64,000 nucleotides of DNA from Oscillospiraceae bacterium (GTDB taxonomy: Bacteria; Bacillota; Clostridia; Oscillospirales; Ruminococcaceae). A program made the position numbers and the translations under genes. Where the stretch lies: positions 34,540 through 98,539 of the forward strand of contig JAIKWY010000198.1 of assembly GCA_024684395.1 (NCBI GenBank), read 5' to 3'. Numbering within the stretch: position 1 is the stretch's first letter; each line of letters opens with the position of its first letter. Below the pieces are notes generated by a model. The model searched no databases, was not told the origin of the DNA, and saw only the letters and a list, made by a program, of their open reading frames with translations. This document shows, in pieces, positions 1 through 7,901 of the stretch.

Positions 1-372
1 ATCTTCCCCGTGCCGCATTCCCGTCATTCCGAGATCTGGCGTGAGGACATCGACAAGGTGCCGGAGCTGGAGATCCTCTCCTATTCGCCGCTGGCAGGCG
101 TCTACATCGTCGCCAACCGCAACGGCAGGGAGTTCTTCCTGACCGGGCATAACGAGTACGAGCGCTGCACCTTGCAGGAGGAATACCTCCGGGATCTGGG
201 CAAGGGTCTGCCCATCGACATCCCGTTCGGCTATTTCCCCGGCGACAATCCCAAGTGCGACCCGCAGTTCACATGGCGCTGCCATGCCAACCTGATGTAC
301 TCCAACTGGCTGAACTACTGCGTCTATCAGCAGACGCCGTTCCACATCGAGGAGCTTCAGGATATGGCGTGA
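1..372 (+). CDS. metA: Homoserine O-acyltransferase (MetA/HTS family), 3' part only
   Basis: The reading frame is already open at base 1, so the gene begins outside the window and only about 123 C-terminal residues are seen. The visible part has the family's PHSRHSE stretch, the TGHNEY segment and the closing SNWLNYCVYQQTP block. MetA proteins activate homoserine with an acetyl or succinyl group as the first committed step of methionine synthesis; the residue that separates the two acyl-CoA specificities lies upstream and cannot be read. The 3' end overlaps the convergent deacetylase gene by 16 bases. The family call is firm; the acyl donor is unknown. Confidence 0.9.
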   Translation: MFPVPHSRHSEIWREDIDKVPELEILSYSPLAGVYIVANRNGREFFLTGHNEYERCTLQEEYLRDLGKGLPIDIPFGYFPGDNPKCDPQFTWRCHANLMYSNWLNYCVYQQTPFHIEELQDMA

Positions 373-1223
373 TTTAGTACCCGCCCGAAGAACTCCTCGC
401 TGCTGCGCCCCGGCGCCCGGTTATAGCGTGACAGCCCGTAAAGGCATGTGCTGTCCTGCGTGATATAATTCGGCGCCTCGTAGCATGTCAGCGTACACAC
501 AAAACCAAGTTCCTGTAAGACCGGAATGCTCTCCCGACAGATAAAGCCGTATGGATAGGCGAACACTGTCGGGGCGCATCCGGTTTTTTCGCTGCATAAA
601 GTCTGTAGCTGCGTCAGATCACTGCGGAGCATGGCGGCATAGGCGTCCGCATCCTCCCCGACCCGGATGGAGCAGCCCGCCCGCTCGTCATTGCGGTGCA
701 GGTCATAGGTATGGCTCCCGATCTCGACCCGCCCGGAGGCAAGCAGCTCGCTCACATCCTCCCATGTCAGGTAGGAATACCGATCCACATGCGGATCCGC
801 CGGCGCCAGCTCCTCCGTATACCGCCCCACAACGGACACCACAGCGCACATGTCATAGCGTTCGAGCAAAGGCAGCGCCGTGGAGAGGTTGTTGTAGAAG
901 CCGTCGTCGAATGTCAGCATGACGGGCTGTGCGGGGAGTGTGCCTTTCCCCTCGGTATAGGCGACCAGATCTGCGACTGAGACTGTCTCATAGCCGTGGC
1001 TTTTCAGATAGCGCAGGTCATCCTCGAACTGCTCCGGCGAGAGCTGATAGTCGCCCTTGCCGTTCTCGGTGATGCTGTGGTACATGATGACCGGGAGGAA
1101 CACGCCCTCCGGCTGCTGCTGCGAAGCCCCCACTGCCGCCGAGCAGACCAGCCAGACCGCCAGTGCGATGGCATCGAGGATCAGAAACAGCCGCAGCTTC
1201 CTGGAATCATAACAACGGTACAT
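357..1223 (-). CDS. Membrane-anchored polysaccharide deacetylase (CE4/NodB-like)
   Basis: A 288-residue protein. Residues 11-33 form one hydrophobic segment, either an N-terminal anchor or an uncleaved signal, so the catalytic part should face outward. The NodB fold signature is present: MYHS (47-50), TFDDG with the metal/base Asp pair (104-108), SHTYDLH carrying two His (170-176), and a late YPYG. Such enzymes remove N- or O-acetyl groups from peptidoglycan or another wall glycan; which one cannot be told. A GGGAGG ribosome site lies 7 bases before the ATG at 1223. It is convergent with metA and stands alone on its strand. The deacetylase family call is firm, the substrate open. Confidence 0.88.
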   Translation of the reverse strand: MYRCYDSRKLRLFLILDAIALAVWLVCSAAVGASQQQPEGVFLPVIMYHSITENGKGDYQLSPEQFEDDLRYLKSHGYETVSVADLVAYTEGKGTLPAQPVMLTFDDGFYNNLSTALPLLERYDMCAVVSVVGRYTEELAPADPHVDRYSYLTWEDVSELLASGRVEIGSHTYDLHRNDERAGCSIRVGEDADAYAAMLRSDLTQLQTLCSEKTGCAPTVFAYPYGFICRESIPVLQELGFVCTLTCYEAPNYITQDSTCLYGLSRYNRAPGRSSEEFFGRVLNHAIS

Positions 1224-1305
1224 ACGGATACCTCCCTTGCTTTCTATCTATATGCAGAAAGGTGCCGATTTTTGCATACTTGGGGGCAAATTGTCGGCTT
1301 GCGCC

Positions 1306-1468
1306 GCGCGGAGCCCGCGCTGGCAGGTTGCTTCGAGAAATACGATACTCCTTTTCAACGCCCGCTTGCAGCCAATGCTTCGCAAAGGCTGCAAAGCTAA
1401 GCAGTTTATCACATCGCTGCTAAAGCAGCTCCTGTGCAGTATTTCTGCGTTTCAGATTGATGATGCAC
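1306..1468 (+). repeat. Structured repeat family A, copy A1
   Basis: Module 1 is GCGCGG-AGC-CCGCGC (1306-1320). Module 2 is TTGCAGCC (1366-1373) paired with GGCTGCAA (1387-1394) around an AAT-GCTTCGC-AAA core. Module 3 is GCTGC-TAAA-GCAGC (1416-1429) flanked by ACATC and TCCTGT. A variant of the TTTCAGA..ATG.TGCA tail closes the copy. Unlike copies A2 and A4 it does not follow a gene on the same strand. It shares the ACGATACTCC.TTTCAAC stretch with copy A3, so the two form a subtype. Confidence 0.8.
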
Positions 1469-1756
1469 CTAAAATAGCAGCAAGCGAAGCAAAGCTGCCA
1501 TCCCGGTACTGTTAGGCTGCCTGAAATCCTAAGAGCGACCCCGGTATCATCTATTCTGCCGCCACTCCGGAGGAGTGGTCGAAGCGGCAGGAAATCTCTC
1601 AAAAATCAGTATGCCCCAAAGCAGGTGCAGGGCAGCCGCCCTGCCGCAGGGGAGTCCAGAGGGGGCTTGCGTCAACCCCCTCTGGGCAGGGGTTAAGAGC
1701 ACCAGCCCTAAAACAGCCTGTGCAGGGGGCTGCAAGCCCCCAAAAATGTCCTCTCC

Positions 1757-1819
1757 CCATAAGACAAAAATCTGCCGGACGAATTCACCTCGTCCGGCAG
1801 ATTTCGCTTATCTTATGGG
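1757..1819 (-). terminator. Long hairpin, probable purL terminator
   Basis: Arms AATCTGCCGGACG and CGTCCGGCAGATT enclose a 9-base loop. Outer arms CCCATAAG and CTTATGGG extend the stem. Read on the minus strand the inner stem is followed by TTTTTG. It lies past the purL stop, with a MITE-like element in between. Confidence 0.7.
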
Positions 1820-1926
1820 TACCTCTAAAAACTATGTTTTTAGAGGCGGGGGGTGGGGCGGGGGCCCCCACCCAAACCGTTTTTGTTTTTTTCGAAAAAC
1901 AAAAAGGGGGGGGTTTTGAGATGCCC
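1817..1926 (+). mobile_element. MITE-like element family B, copy B1
   Basis: A 110-bp element with no open frame that begins GGGTACCTCTAAAAAC and ends with TTTTGAGATGCCC, which are imperfect terminal inverted repeats. Inside are a CTCTAAAAAC/GTTTTTAGAG hairpin, a GGTGGGGC..GCCCCC stem and a TTTTTGTTTTT/AAAAACAAAAA stem, in the same order as copies B2 and B3. No transposase gene is in the window, so it would move in trans if it is still active. It sits between the purL stop and the purL terminator. Confidence 0.7.
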
Positions 1927-1934
1927 CTTTGCCA

Positions 1935-4900
1935 TTACAGGAAATACTTCACGCCGTTCTCGAAGATATGCTGATCCTTGGCACCCGGCACGTTCTTGCA
2001 GATGTCCGTGCCCTTGCGCTCGGAGTGACCCATCTTGCCGAGGATGCGGCCGTCCGGCGAAGTGATGCCCTCGATGGCGCCCATCGACGTGTTCGGGTTG
2101 TAGCGGATGTCCATAGTCGGCTTGCCGTTCACATCCACATACTGCGTAGCGATCTGACCGTTGCCGGCAAGACGCTGGATCAGGCTGGCAGGTGCTACGA
2201 AGCGGCCCTCACCGTGCGAGATCGGGATCGCATGGATGTCGCCCACCTTGGCATCAGCCAGCCACGGCGACTTGTTCGAGCAGATGCGGGTATTGACCAT
2301 CATGCTCTGGTGACGTGCGATCGTGTTGAAGGTCAGCGTCGGGGACTCGTCCGTCATGTCCACGATCTCACCGAACGGCACCAGACCGAGCTTGATAAGC
2401 GCCTGGAAGCCGTTGCAGATGCCGAGCATCAGACCGTCACGCTCCTGGAGGAACTTGTGGACGGCGTCCTTGACCTCCGGGTTGCGGAAGAATGCCGTGA
2501 TGAACTTACCGGAGCCCTCCGGCTCGTCACCGCCGGAGAAGCCGCCCGGGATCATGATGATCTGGGAGTTGGCGATCTTTTCAGCGATTGCCGAAGCGGA
2601 TGCCTCGATGTCGGCAGCCGACAGATTGCGGATGATCATAGTCTCTGCGACAGCGCCTGCCTTCTCGAAGGCTCTTGCGGTGTCGTATTCGCAGTTCGTG
2701 CCGGGGAATACCGGGATCAGGACACGGGGACGTGCAAAGTGAACAGCCGGAGCGGGGCGCTTTTCTGCCTCGAAGCTGTAGACCTGCGGGGTCTCGTTCG
2801 TGGTCTTGATGCGGCAGGGGAATACGCTTTCGAGCTTCTCCTCCCATGCACGCTGTAAGGTGTCGAGGGATACGGAATAATCGAGGGTGTAGATCTTGTA
2901 GTCGTCGTTGACCGTACCGATCGCCTGCTCATCCGGCTGTGCATCGCCGTCGAGCTCTACGAGGAAGCCGCCGTAGCAGGGTGTGAAGAGTACGGTCGGG
3001 CTGAGCTGACCGGAGAAGGTGAAGCCGAGCTTGTTGCCCATACACATCTTGGCGATACCCTCTGCAACGCCCGCATAGCCGAGCGTCCAGACTGCCTTGG
3101 CTCTGCCGTCTGCAATGATCTGCTCCATCTTGTTGAAGATGCTGCGCAGGCTGTCGAAGTTCGGCAGACCGTTGCCGTCATACTCGGGCATCAGCAGGAT
3201 GACCTTGTCACCGGCACGCTTGAACTCGGTCGAAACGACCTTGCCGGCGCTTGCGGTGGATACAGCGAAGGATACAAGTGTCGGCGGCACGTCGATATGC
3301 TCGAAGGTACCGGACATGGAGTCCTTGCCGCCGATGGAGCCGCAGCCGAGCTCGAGCTGTGCCTTGTAGGCGCCGAGGAGCGCTGCCATCGGCTTGCCCC
3401 AGCGCTTGGGATCGTTCTGGGTGCGCTCGAAATATTCCTGGAAGGTCAGCCAGCAGTGGCTTCTCTTACCGCCCGCAGCGATGACCTTGGCGATGGACTC
3501 AACGACTGCCAGCATAGCACCGTGGTACGGGCTTCTGGTGCTGATGTCCGGGTTATAGCCCCAGCCCATGAGCGAGCAGGTATCGGTCTCGCCCTCGAGT
3601 ACCGGCAGCTTGCACGCCATTGCCTGAGAGGGCGTCATCTGGTAGGCGCCGCCGTAGGGCATGAGCACGGTGCCTGCGCCGATGGTGGAGTCGAACTTCT
3701 CCACGAGACCCTTCTGGGAGCATACATTCAGGGAAGCCATCATATCCTGCCAGCTCTCCGCAGAATCGGAGGGGGTCTCCTTGCCGGCATCGGACGGCTC
3801 TTCGATCTCGATATCGGTATACTTCACAGCGCCGTTGGAGTTCAGGAACTCACGGGACAGATCCACGATCGCTGCGCCGTTCCACATCATTTTCAGTCTC
3901 GGCTCGGCAACGACATCTGCCACCTTGGTCGCCTGGAGGTTCTCCTTGCCGGCTTCTGCGATGAAGCGCTCGGCATCCTCGGCAGCCACAACGACTGCCA
4001 TACGCTCCTGGGACTCGGAGATAGCGATCTCCGTGCCGTCCAGACCGTCATACTTCTTCGGAACAGCGCCCAGATCAATGACCAGACCATCCGTCAGCTC
4101 ACCGATGGCAACGGAAACGCCGCCCGCACCGAAGTCGTTGCAGCGCTTGATCATAGCGGTCACTTCCGGATTGCGGAACAGACGCTGGAGCTTTCTCTCC
4201 TCGGCAGGGTTGCCCTTCTGCACCTCAGCGCCGCAGCTTTCGAGGGATTCGAGGGTGTGGGACTTGGAGGAGCCTGTTGCACCGCCGCAGCCGTCACGGC
4301 CTGTCTTGCCGCCGAGCAGAATGACAACATCGCCCGGAACGGGAGCTTCTCTGCGGATGTTGGAAGCCGGAGCAGCACCGAGCACGGCACCGATCTCGAG
4401 GCGCTTTGCCACATAGCCCGGATGGTATACTTCTGCGACATGACCGGTAGCCAGACCGATCTGGTTGCCGTAGGAGCTGTAGCCGTTGGCAGCGCCCACG
4501 GTGATCTTACGCTGCGGGAGCTTGCCGGCGATGGTATCCTCCACCGGAACGAGCGGATTTGCCGCACCGGTCACACGCATTGCCTGGTAGACATAGGAAC
4601 GTCCGGACAGCGGGTCACGGATGGCACCGCCGAGGCAGGTCGCAGCGCCGCCGAACGGCTCGATCTCGGTCGGATGGTTATGGGTCTCGTTCTTGAACAT
4701 GAGGATCCAGTCGGCTTCCTCACCGTCGATATTTGCCTTGATCTTGACGGAGCAGGCGTTGATCTCCTCGCTCTCGTCGAGATCGTTGAGCTGTCCCTGT
4801 GCCTTCAGGACACGGGCGCCCATCGTTGCCAGATCCATGAGCGTCAGCGGCTTTTCCTCACGCTTCAGCCACTTTCTGTCCGTCAGATACTGGTCATAGG

Positions 4901-5639
4901 TACGGCGGATATAGTCGGTCGGGATCTCCACGTTCTGGATATTGGTCAGGAACGTGGTATGACGGCAGTGATCGCTCCAGTAGGTGTCGATCATGCGGAT
5001 CTCCGTGATGGTGGGGTCACGCTTCTCGGTGTTGCGGAAATAATCCTGGCAGAAGCGGATGTCATCGAGATCCATTGCCAGCCCGAACTCTTTCAGGAAG
5101 GCGTTCAGACCTGCCTCATTCAGGCGGATAAAGCCTTCGAGGGTCTCCACGGAGGTCGGGATGTCATAGTTGGTATCGAGGGTGTCATAGGTCTTGAGGG
5201 ATGCCTCACGGCTTTCGACCGGGTTGATGAGGTAGTGTTTCAGACGGTCGAACTCCTCGTCGGTGAGGTTGCCGGTGATGACGTAGATACGTGCATTGCG
5301 GACACGGCAGCGCTCCTTCTTGGTCAGCAGGGAGATGCACTGCTCGCAGGAATCGGCTCTCTGGTCGAACTGACCGGGCAGATACTCCACAGCGAACATC
5401 CGGTCATTCGGACCGAGTGTCGGGAGCGTATGGTAAACTTCATCCACCGCCGGTTCAGAGAACACGGTCGGCACGGCGAGCTCGAAATCCTCCTCCGTCA
5501 GACGGTCGGCATCATAGCGGTTGAGCACACGGACATTACTGATGTCGAGACGCAGCGCCGTGCGGACATCGCCGAGGACGGACTGTGCTTCCACGGCAAA
5601 TGCCGGTTTCTTTTCAACATAAACACGGAAAACAGACAT
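1935..5639 (-). CDS. purL: Phosphoribosylformylglycinamidine synthase, single-chain (PurL with PurQ-like domain)
   Basis: A 1234-residue protein that converts FGAR, glutamine and ATP to FGAM in purine synthesis. Order of parts: an N-terminal PurS-like region, the AIRS/FGAM synthase core with NETHNHPTEIEPFGG and the GGKTGRDGCGGATGSS loop, a second synthase lobe, and a C-terminal class I glutaminase domain (about the last 250 residues) with GTNCEYD, the nucleophile in GICNGFQ and the partner His/Glu in HGEGRF. The length fits the fused clostridial form, so no separate purQ or purS is needed. A consensus promoter lies about 60 bases upstream. No other purine gene is nearby, so it is probably expressed alone. 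Confidence 0.97.
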   Translation of the reverse strand: MSVFRVYVEKKPAFAVEAQSVLGDVRTALRLDISNVRVLNRYDADRLTEEDFELAVPTVFSEPAVDEVYHTLPTLGPNDRMFAVEYLPGQFDQRADSCEQCISLLTKKERCRVRNARIYVITGNLTDEEFDRLKHYLINPVESREASLKTYDTLDTNYDIPTSVETLEGFIRLNEAGLNAFLKEFGLAMDLDDIRFCQDYFRNTEKRDPTITEIRMIDTYWSDHCRHTTFLTNIQNVEIPTDYIRRTYDQYLTDRKWLKREEKPLTLMDLATMGARVLKAQGQLNDLDESEEINACSVKIKANIDGEEADWILMFKNETHNHPTEIEPFGGAATCLGGAIRDPLSGRSYVYQAMRVTGAANPLVPVEDTIAGKLPQRKITVGAANGYSSYGNQIGLATGHVAEVYHPGYVAKRLEIGAVLGAAPASNIRREAPVPGDVVILLGGKTGRDGCGGATGSSKSHTLESLESCGAEVQKGNPAEERKLQRLFRNPEVTAMIKRCNDFGAGGVSVAIGELTDGLVIDLGAVPKKYDGLDGTEIAISESQERMAVVVAAEDAERFIAEAGKENLQATKVADVVAEPRLKMMWNGAAIVDLSREFLNSNGAVKYTDIEIEEPSDAGKETPSDSAESWQDMMASLNVCSQKGLVEKFDSTIGAGTVLMPYGGAYQMTPSQAMACKLPVLEGETDTCSLMGWGYNPDISTRSPYHGAMLAVVESIAKVIAAGGKRSHCWLTFQEYFERTQNDPKRWGKPMAALLGAYKAQLELGCGSIGGKDSMSGTFEHIDVPPTLVSFAVSTASAGKVVSTEFKRAGDKVILLMPEYDGNGLPNFDSLRSIFNKMEQIIADGRAKAVWTLGYAGVAEGIAKMCMGNKLGFTFSGQLSPTVLFTPCYGGFLVELDGDAQPDEQAIGTVNDDYKIYTLDYSVSLDTLQRAWEEKLESVFPCRIKTTNETPQVYSFEAEKRPAPAVHFARPRVLIPVFPGTNCEYDTARAFEKAGAVAETMIIRNLSAADIEASASAIAEKIANSQIIMIPGGFSGGDEPEGSGKFITAFFRNPEVKDAVHKFLQERDGLMLGICNGFQALIKLGLVPFGEIVDMTDESPTLTFNTIARHQSMMVNTRICSNKSPWLADAKVGDIHAIPISHGEGRFVAPASLIQRLAGNGQIATQYVDVNGKPTMDIRYNPNTSMGAIEGITSPDGRILGKMGHSERKGTDICKNVPGAKDQHIFENGVKYFL

Positions 5640-5701
5640 AATTCTTCTCCTTTTACGTTTTTCGATGCGCTTCCCGCTGCGGGGAGTGCATGTTCTCTTT
5701 T

Positions 5702-5730
5702 ATTGTACCACATTTTAAAAGAAAAGGCAA
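5702..5730 (-). promoter_or_regulatory. Sigma-A promoter of purL
   Basis: On the minus strand, TTGCCT (5725-5730) and TACAAT (5702-5707) are 17 bases apart, with an AGGAG ribosome site near 5647 just before the purL ATG. No purine riboswitch fold was recognised in the short leader. Confidence 0.75.
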
Positions 5731-5757
5731 ATGTTTTTTCAGGGAAAATGTAAATTT

Positions 5758-5998
5758 TTATCGGATGGGGCATTTGAAGGGGCGGTGCGAAGGAAGAAAG
5801 GGGGATCGTCGCCGCTGAGCGGCGAGGAAAAGCATCCTCGGAGGGAGAGGTAGGGGACGCTCTCTCTTGCAGAGCGCCTTCGGGCTCAGGAGATTTCGCT
5901 CGCTGCGGCGAGCGACCAGGGCTTTCAGCCCTGGACCTGACCAGCTTTTTGAAAAAAGCTGGACCAAAAACTTTTGTCTTTGCTTCACTCTCGACTTG
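5758..5998. repeat. Multi-hairpin spacer repeat, family C
   Basis: The spacer between purL and mtaB is a chain of GC-rich palindromes: CGCCGCTGAGCGGCG, CGCTCGCTGCGGCGAGCG, CCAGGGCTTTCAGCCCTGG, and finally CCAGCTTTTT/AAAAAGCTGG. The same order recurs around 49620-49910 and in part at 22225-22320. The last stem could terminate mtaB transcription. Confidence 0.65.
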
Positions 5999-7288
5999 TT
6001 AAACAAGCTCCCCGATGAGCTTCTCCCCCTGCACCCCCGTGATCTTCACGGTGCGGATGCTGTTCCGCCAGTCGCCGTCCTCCGGCTGCGTGGGCACGAG
6101 CACAGGCGCATAGTCCGGCGCATGTCCGGCATGATAGCCCTGCCCACGCTCCCGTTCAAAGAGGACGTCTGCGGTCTGATCGACATGCCCTTCGAGCCAT
6201 GCGGTGTGCAGCTCTCTGGCAAGGGCATTCAGACGGTCGGCACGGGCTTTCTTCACGGCTTCCGGCACCTGTTCGGGATAGGTCGCCGCCGGGGTGCCGG
6301 GGCGCTGGGAATAGCGGAAGGCATGGATCTGCGCGAAGCCGATCGTCTTGCAGAATTGCAGCGTTTCGGCAAAGTCCTCCTCCGTCTCGCCCGGAAAGCC
6401 CGTCATCAGGTCGGTCGTGACCGATGCGCCGGGGAAGAGCGCCCGGATACGCTGCACCAGAGCGGCGTACTCTGCGCAGGTATAGCGCCGGTGCATGGCG
6501 GAAAGTGTCCGGTCGCAGCCGCTCTGCACGGAGATGTGGAACTGCGGACAGAGCACTGGGATGCTGGCGAGCCGTTGCAGGACGTCCTCCGTCAGCCCGT
6601 CCGGTTCGAGGGAGCCGAGCCGGATCCGGGGGAAGCCTGCTTCTGCGCAGATCTTCACGGCATCCGCCAGCGTCAGCTTGTCCTTCTCGCCGTAACAGGC
6701 TAAATTGATCCCGCAGAGCACCAGCTCCTGAAAGCCCTGCTCCCGGAGCCTTCTGGCAGCGGAACGCAGTTCCTCTGGCGGCATCGAGCGGGAGCGCCCC
6801 CGTGCATAGGGGATGATGCAGTAGGTGCAGAACCGGTCGCAGCCGTCCTGTATTTTCAGAAAAGCCCGTGTATGCGCTGCATCCGTCCCGTCCGGCAGCA
6901 GCTCAAAGGCGGCAGGGGAGGGCGGGATCTCCGTGCGGCGGCTCCGTTTTTGCAGACAGTCGGTGATGAGCTCCGGCAGAGCGCTGCGGTTGCCGGTGCC
7001 GGTGACGATGTCGGGCTCCGGAAGGGCGGCGGCCTCCTCCGGGAAAGCCTGTGCATAGCAGCCGGTCAGCACGAGCACAGCGTCCGGCGCCGCCTCCCGG
7101 AGACGCCGCAGCTCCCGGCGCATCCGGCTGTCGCCCGAAGCGGTCACGGTGCAGGAGTTGAGGATGATGACCTGTGCCTCCTCTGGCTTCCCGCAGACGG
7201 CATAGCCCTGCGCTCCCAGCATGGCGGCGATGCTGCCGGTGTCAACAGCATTGACCTTACAGCCGAGGGTATGTAAATAGACGTTCAT
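5999..7288 (-). CDS. mtaB: tRNA t6A37 methylthiotransferase MtaB (MiaB-like radical SAM enzyme)
   Basis: A 429-residue protein. It opens with the UPF0004 [4Fe-4S]-binding domain (HTLGCKVNA, NSCTVT, LTGCYAQ), then the radical SAM motif CDRFCTYC, and ends in a TRAM-like RNA-binding tail. These enzymes insert a methylthio group into t6A at position 37 of ANN-decoding tRNAs; MtaB is preferred over MiaB because of the LHTLGCKVN start. The frame is open 48 codons further up, but AGGAGG sits ideally before the ATG at 7288 and homology begins there. It is divergent from the HPr-like gene, with back-to-back promoters, and has a structured leader of about 170 bases. Confidence 0.93.
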   Translation of the reverse strand: MNVYLHTLGCKVNAVDTGSIAAMLGAQGYAVCGKPEEAQVIILNSCTVTASGDSRMRRELRRLREAAPDAVLVLTGCYAQAFPEEAAALPEPDIVTGTGNRSALPELITDCLQKRSRRTEIPPSPAAFELLPDGTDAAHTRAFLKIQDGCDRFCTYCIIPYARGRSRSMPPEELRSAARRLREQGFQELVLCGINLACYGEKDKLTLADAVKICAEAGFPRIRLGSLEPDGLTEDVLQRLASIPVLCPQFHISVQSGCDRTLSAMHRRYTCAEYAALVQRIRALFPGASVTTDLMTGFPGETEEDFAETLQFCKTIGFAQIHAFRYSQRPGTPAATYPEQVPEAVKKARADRLNALARELHTAWLEGHVDQTADVLFERERGQGYHAGHAPDYAPVLVPTQPEDGDWRNSIRTVKITGVQGEKLIGELV

Positions 7289-7309
7289 GGATACCTCCTG
7301 GGATGAGAC

Positions 7310-7427
7310 AGCCGTAACAGCCGCAAAAGCGCCGTTTCTGCACAAATCTGGCAGCTTTGCCAAAGCGAAGCCCCGGCGGGATCCCGGCTGTGCGTTGCAA
7401 AATCTGGAATCTGCGCCGGTTACGGCT
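7310..7427 (-). promoter_or_regulatory. Candidate structured leader of mtaB
   Basis: The 9-base arms AGCCGTAAC (7310-7318) and GTTACGGCT (7419-7427) are perfectly complementary and enclose 100 bases containing smaller stems such as GCTTT-GGC-AAAGC. In the mtaB transcript this would be a closed multi-branch domain just ahead of the ribosome site. No known riboswitch class was recognised. Confidence 0.4.
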
Positions 7428-7465
7428 ATCAACGTGTATAAATAATCTGTTTTTCCTCTGTTTCT

Positions 7466-7494
7466 ATTATACTAAATCGCCGAATTTTTTGCAA
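7466..7494 (-). promoter_or_regulatory. Sigma-A promoter of mtaB
   Basis: Minus-strand TTGCAA (7489-7494) and TATAAT (7466-7471) are separated by 17 bases. The -35 box is only 5 bases from that of the divergent HPr-like gene. Confidence 0.75.
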
Positions 7495-7499
7495 TACCC

Positions 7500-7528
7500 T
7501 TGACAGGAAAACGTTTTCGTGATATGCT
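7500..7528 (+). promoter_or_regulatory. Promoter of the HPr-like gene
   Basis: A perfect TTGACA (7500-7505) is followed after 17 bases by TATGCT (7523-7528). A TATAGT five bases further on is an alternative -10 with too long a spacer. Confidence 0.6.
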
Positions 7529-7592
7529 ATAGTCACAGCAAGGAAAAAGCTGTACACAAGGAAAAAAGATAGAGAAGAAGGAGGTAGTGTTT

Positions 7593-7823
7593 ATGACAAC
7601 AACGACCATCAGCCTGAAGACTTTTGGTGATGTGCAGGAGTTCGTCAATATCCTCATGAAGTTCGCTTTCGATATTGATCTGGTATCCGGTCGGTACATC
7701 GTGGACGCTAAGTCGATCATGGGTATTTACAGCCTGGATCTGACGAAGCCGATCGAGCTGCAGGCACATACCGACGATGCTGAAGAGCTTTTCAAGGCGA
7801 TCGACAAGTACATCGAAAAGTAA
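7593..7823 (+). CDS. HPr-fold protein lacking the phosphorylatable histidine
   Basis: A 76-residue protein of HPr length and pattern. The AKSIMG segment (39-44) with Ser41, equivalent to regulatory Ser46 of HPr, is intact, as is the C-terminal DDAEELFKAIDKYIE helix. The stretch that should carry the His15 motif reads TFGDVQEFV, so there is no histidine for phosphotransfer from enzyme I. By analogy with Crh of Bacillus it may be regulatory, or serve as a CcpA partner, but that is inference. AAGGAGG lies 8 bases before the ATG at 7593. It is monocistronic with its own promoter and terminator; no PTS genes are near. Confidence 0.8.
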   Translation: MTTTTISLKTFGDVQEFVNILMKFAFDIDLVSGRYIVDAKSIMGIYSLDLTKPIELQAHTDDAEELFKAIDKYIEK

Positions 7824-7866
7824 GGCACTAATTTAGAAAAAATAGAGAAAGATGTTTTGCAGAGAG

Positions 7867-7895
7867 CGGGCTTTCCCATGTGGAAAGCCCGTTTT
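7867..7895 (+). terminator. Intrinsic terminator of the HPr-like gene
   Basis: CGGGCTTTCC (7867-7876) pairs with GGAAAGCCCG (7882-7891) over a 5-base loop and is followed by TTTT. Confidence 0.85.
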
Positions 7896-7901
7896 CATGT
7901 T

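Larger units (their letters stand above)
1224..1934. other. 711-base gene-free spacer rich in repeats
   Basis: No credible gene was found. From left to right it holds a structured repeat of family A (1306-1468), a small hairpin with arms CTGCCGC and GCGGCAG near 1556-1590, GC-rich palindromes of the family C type (about 1620-1745), a long inverted repeat that works as a purL terminator (1757-1819), and a MITE-like element (1817-1926). Short open frames here translate repeat DNA and have no ribosome sites. Confidence 0.75.

Noticed and set aside
3297..5753. A very long plus-strand open frame opposite purL
   Set aside because: It mirrors the codon pattern of purL, has no ribosome site, and its translation is low-complexity in style. 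PurL homology on the other strand is complete.
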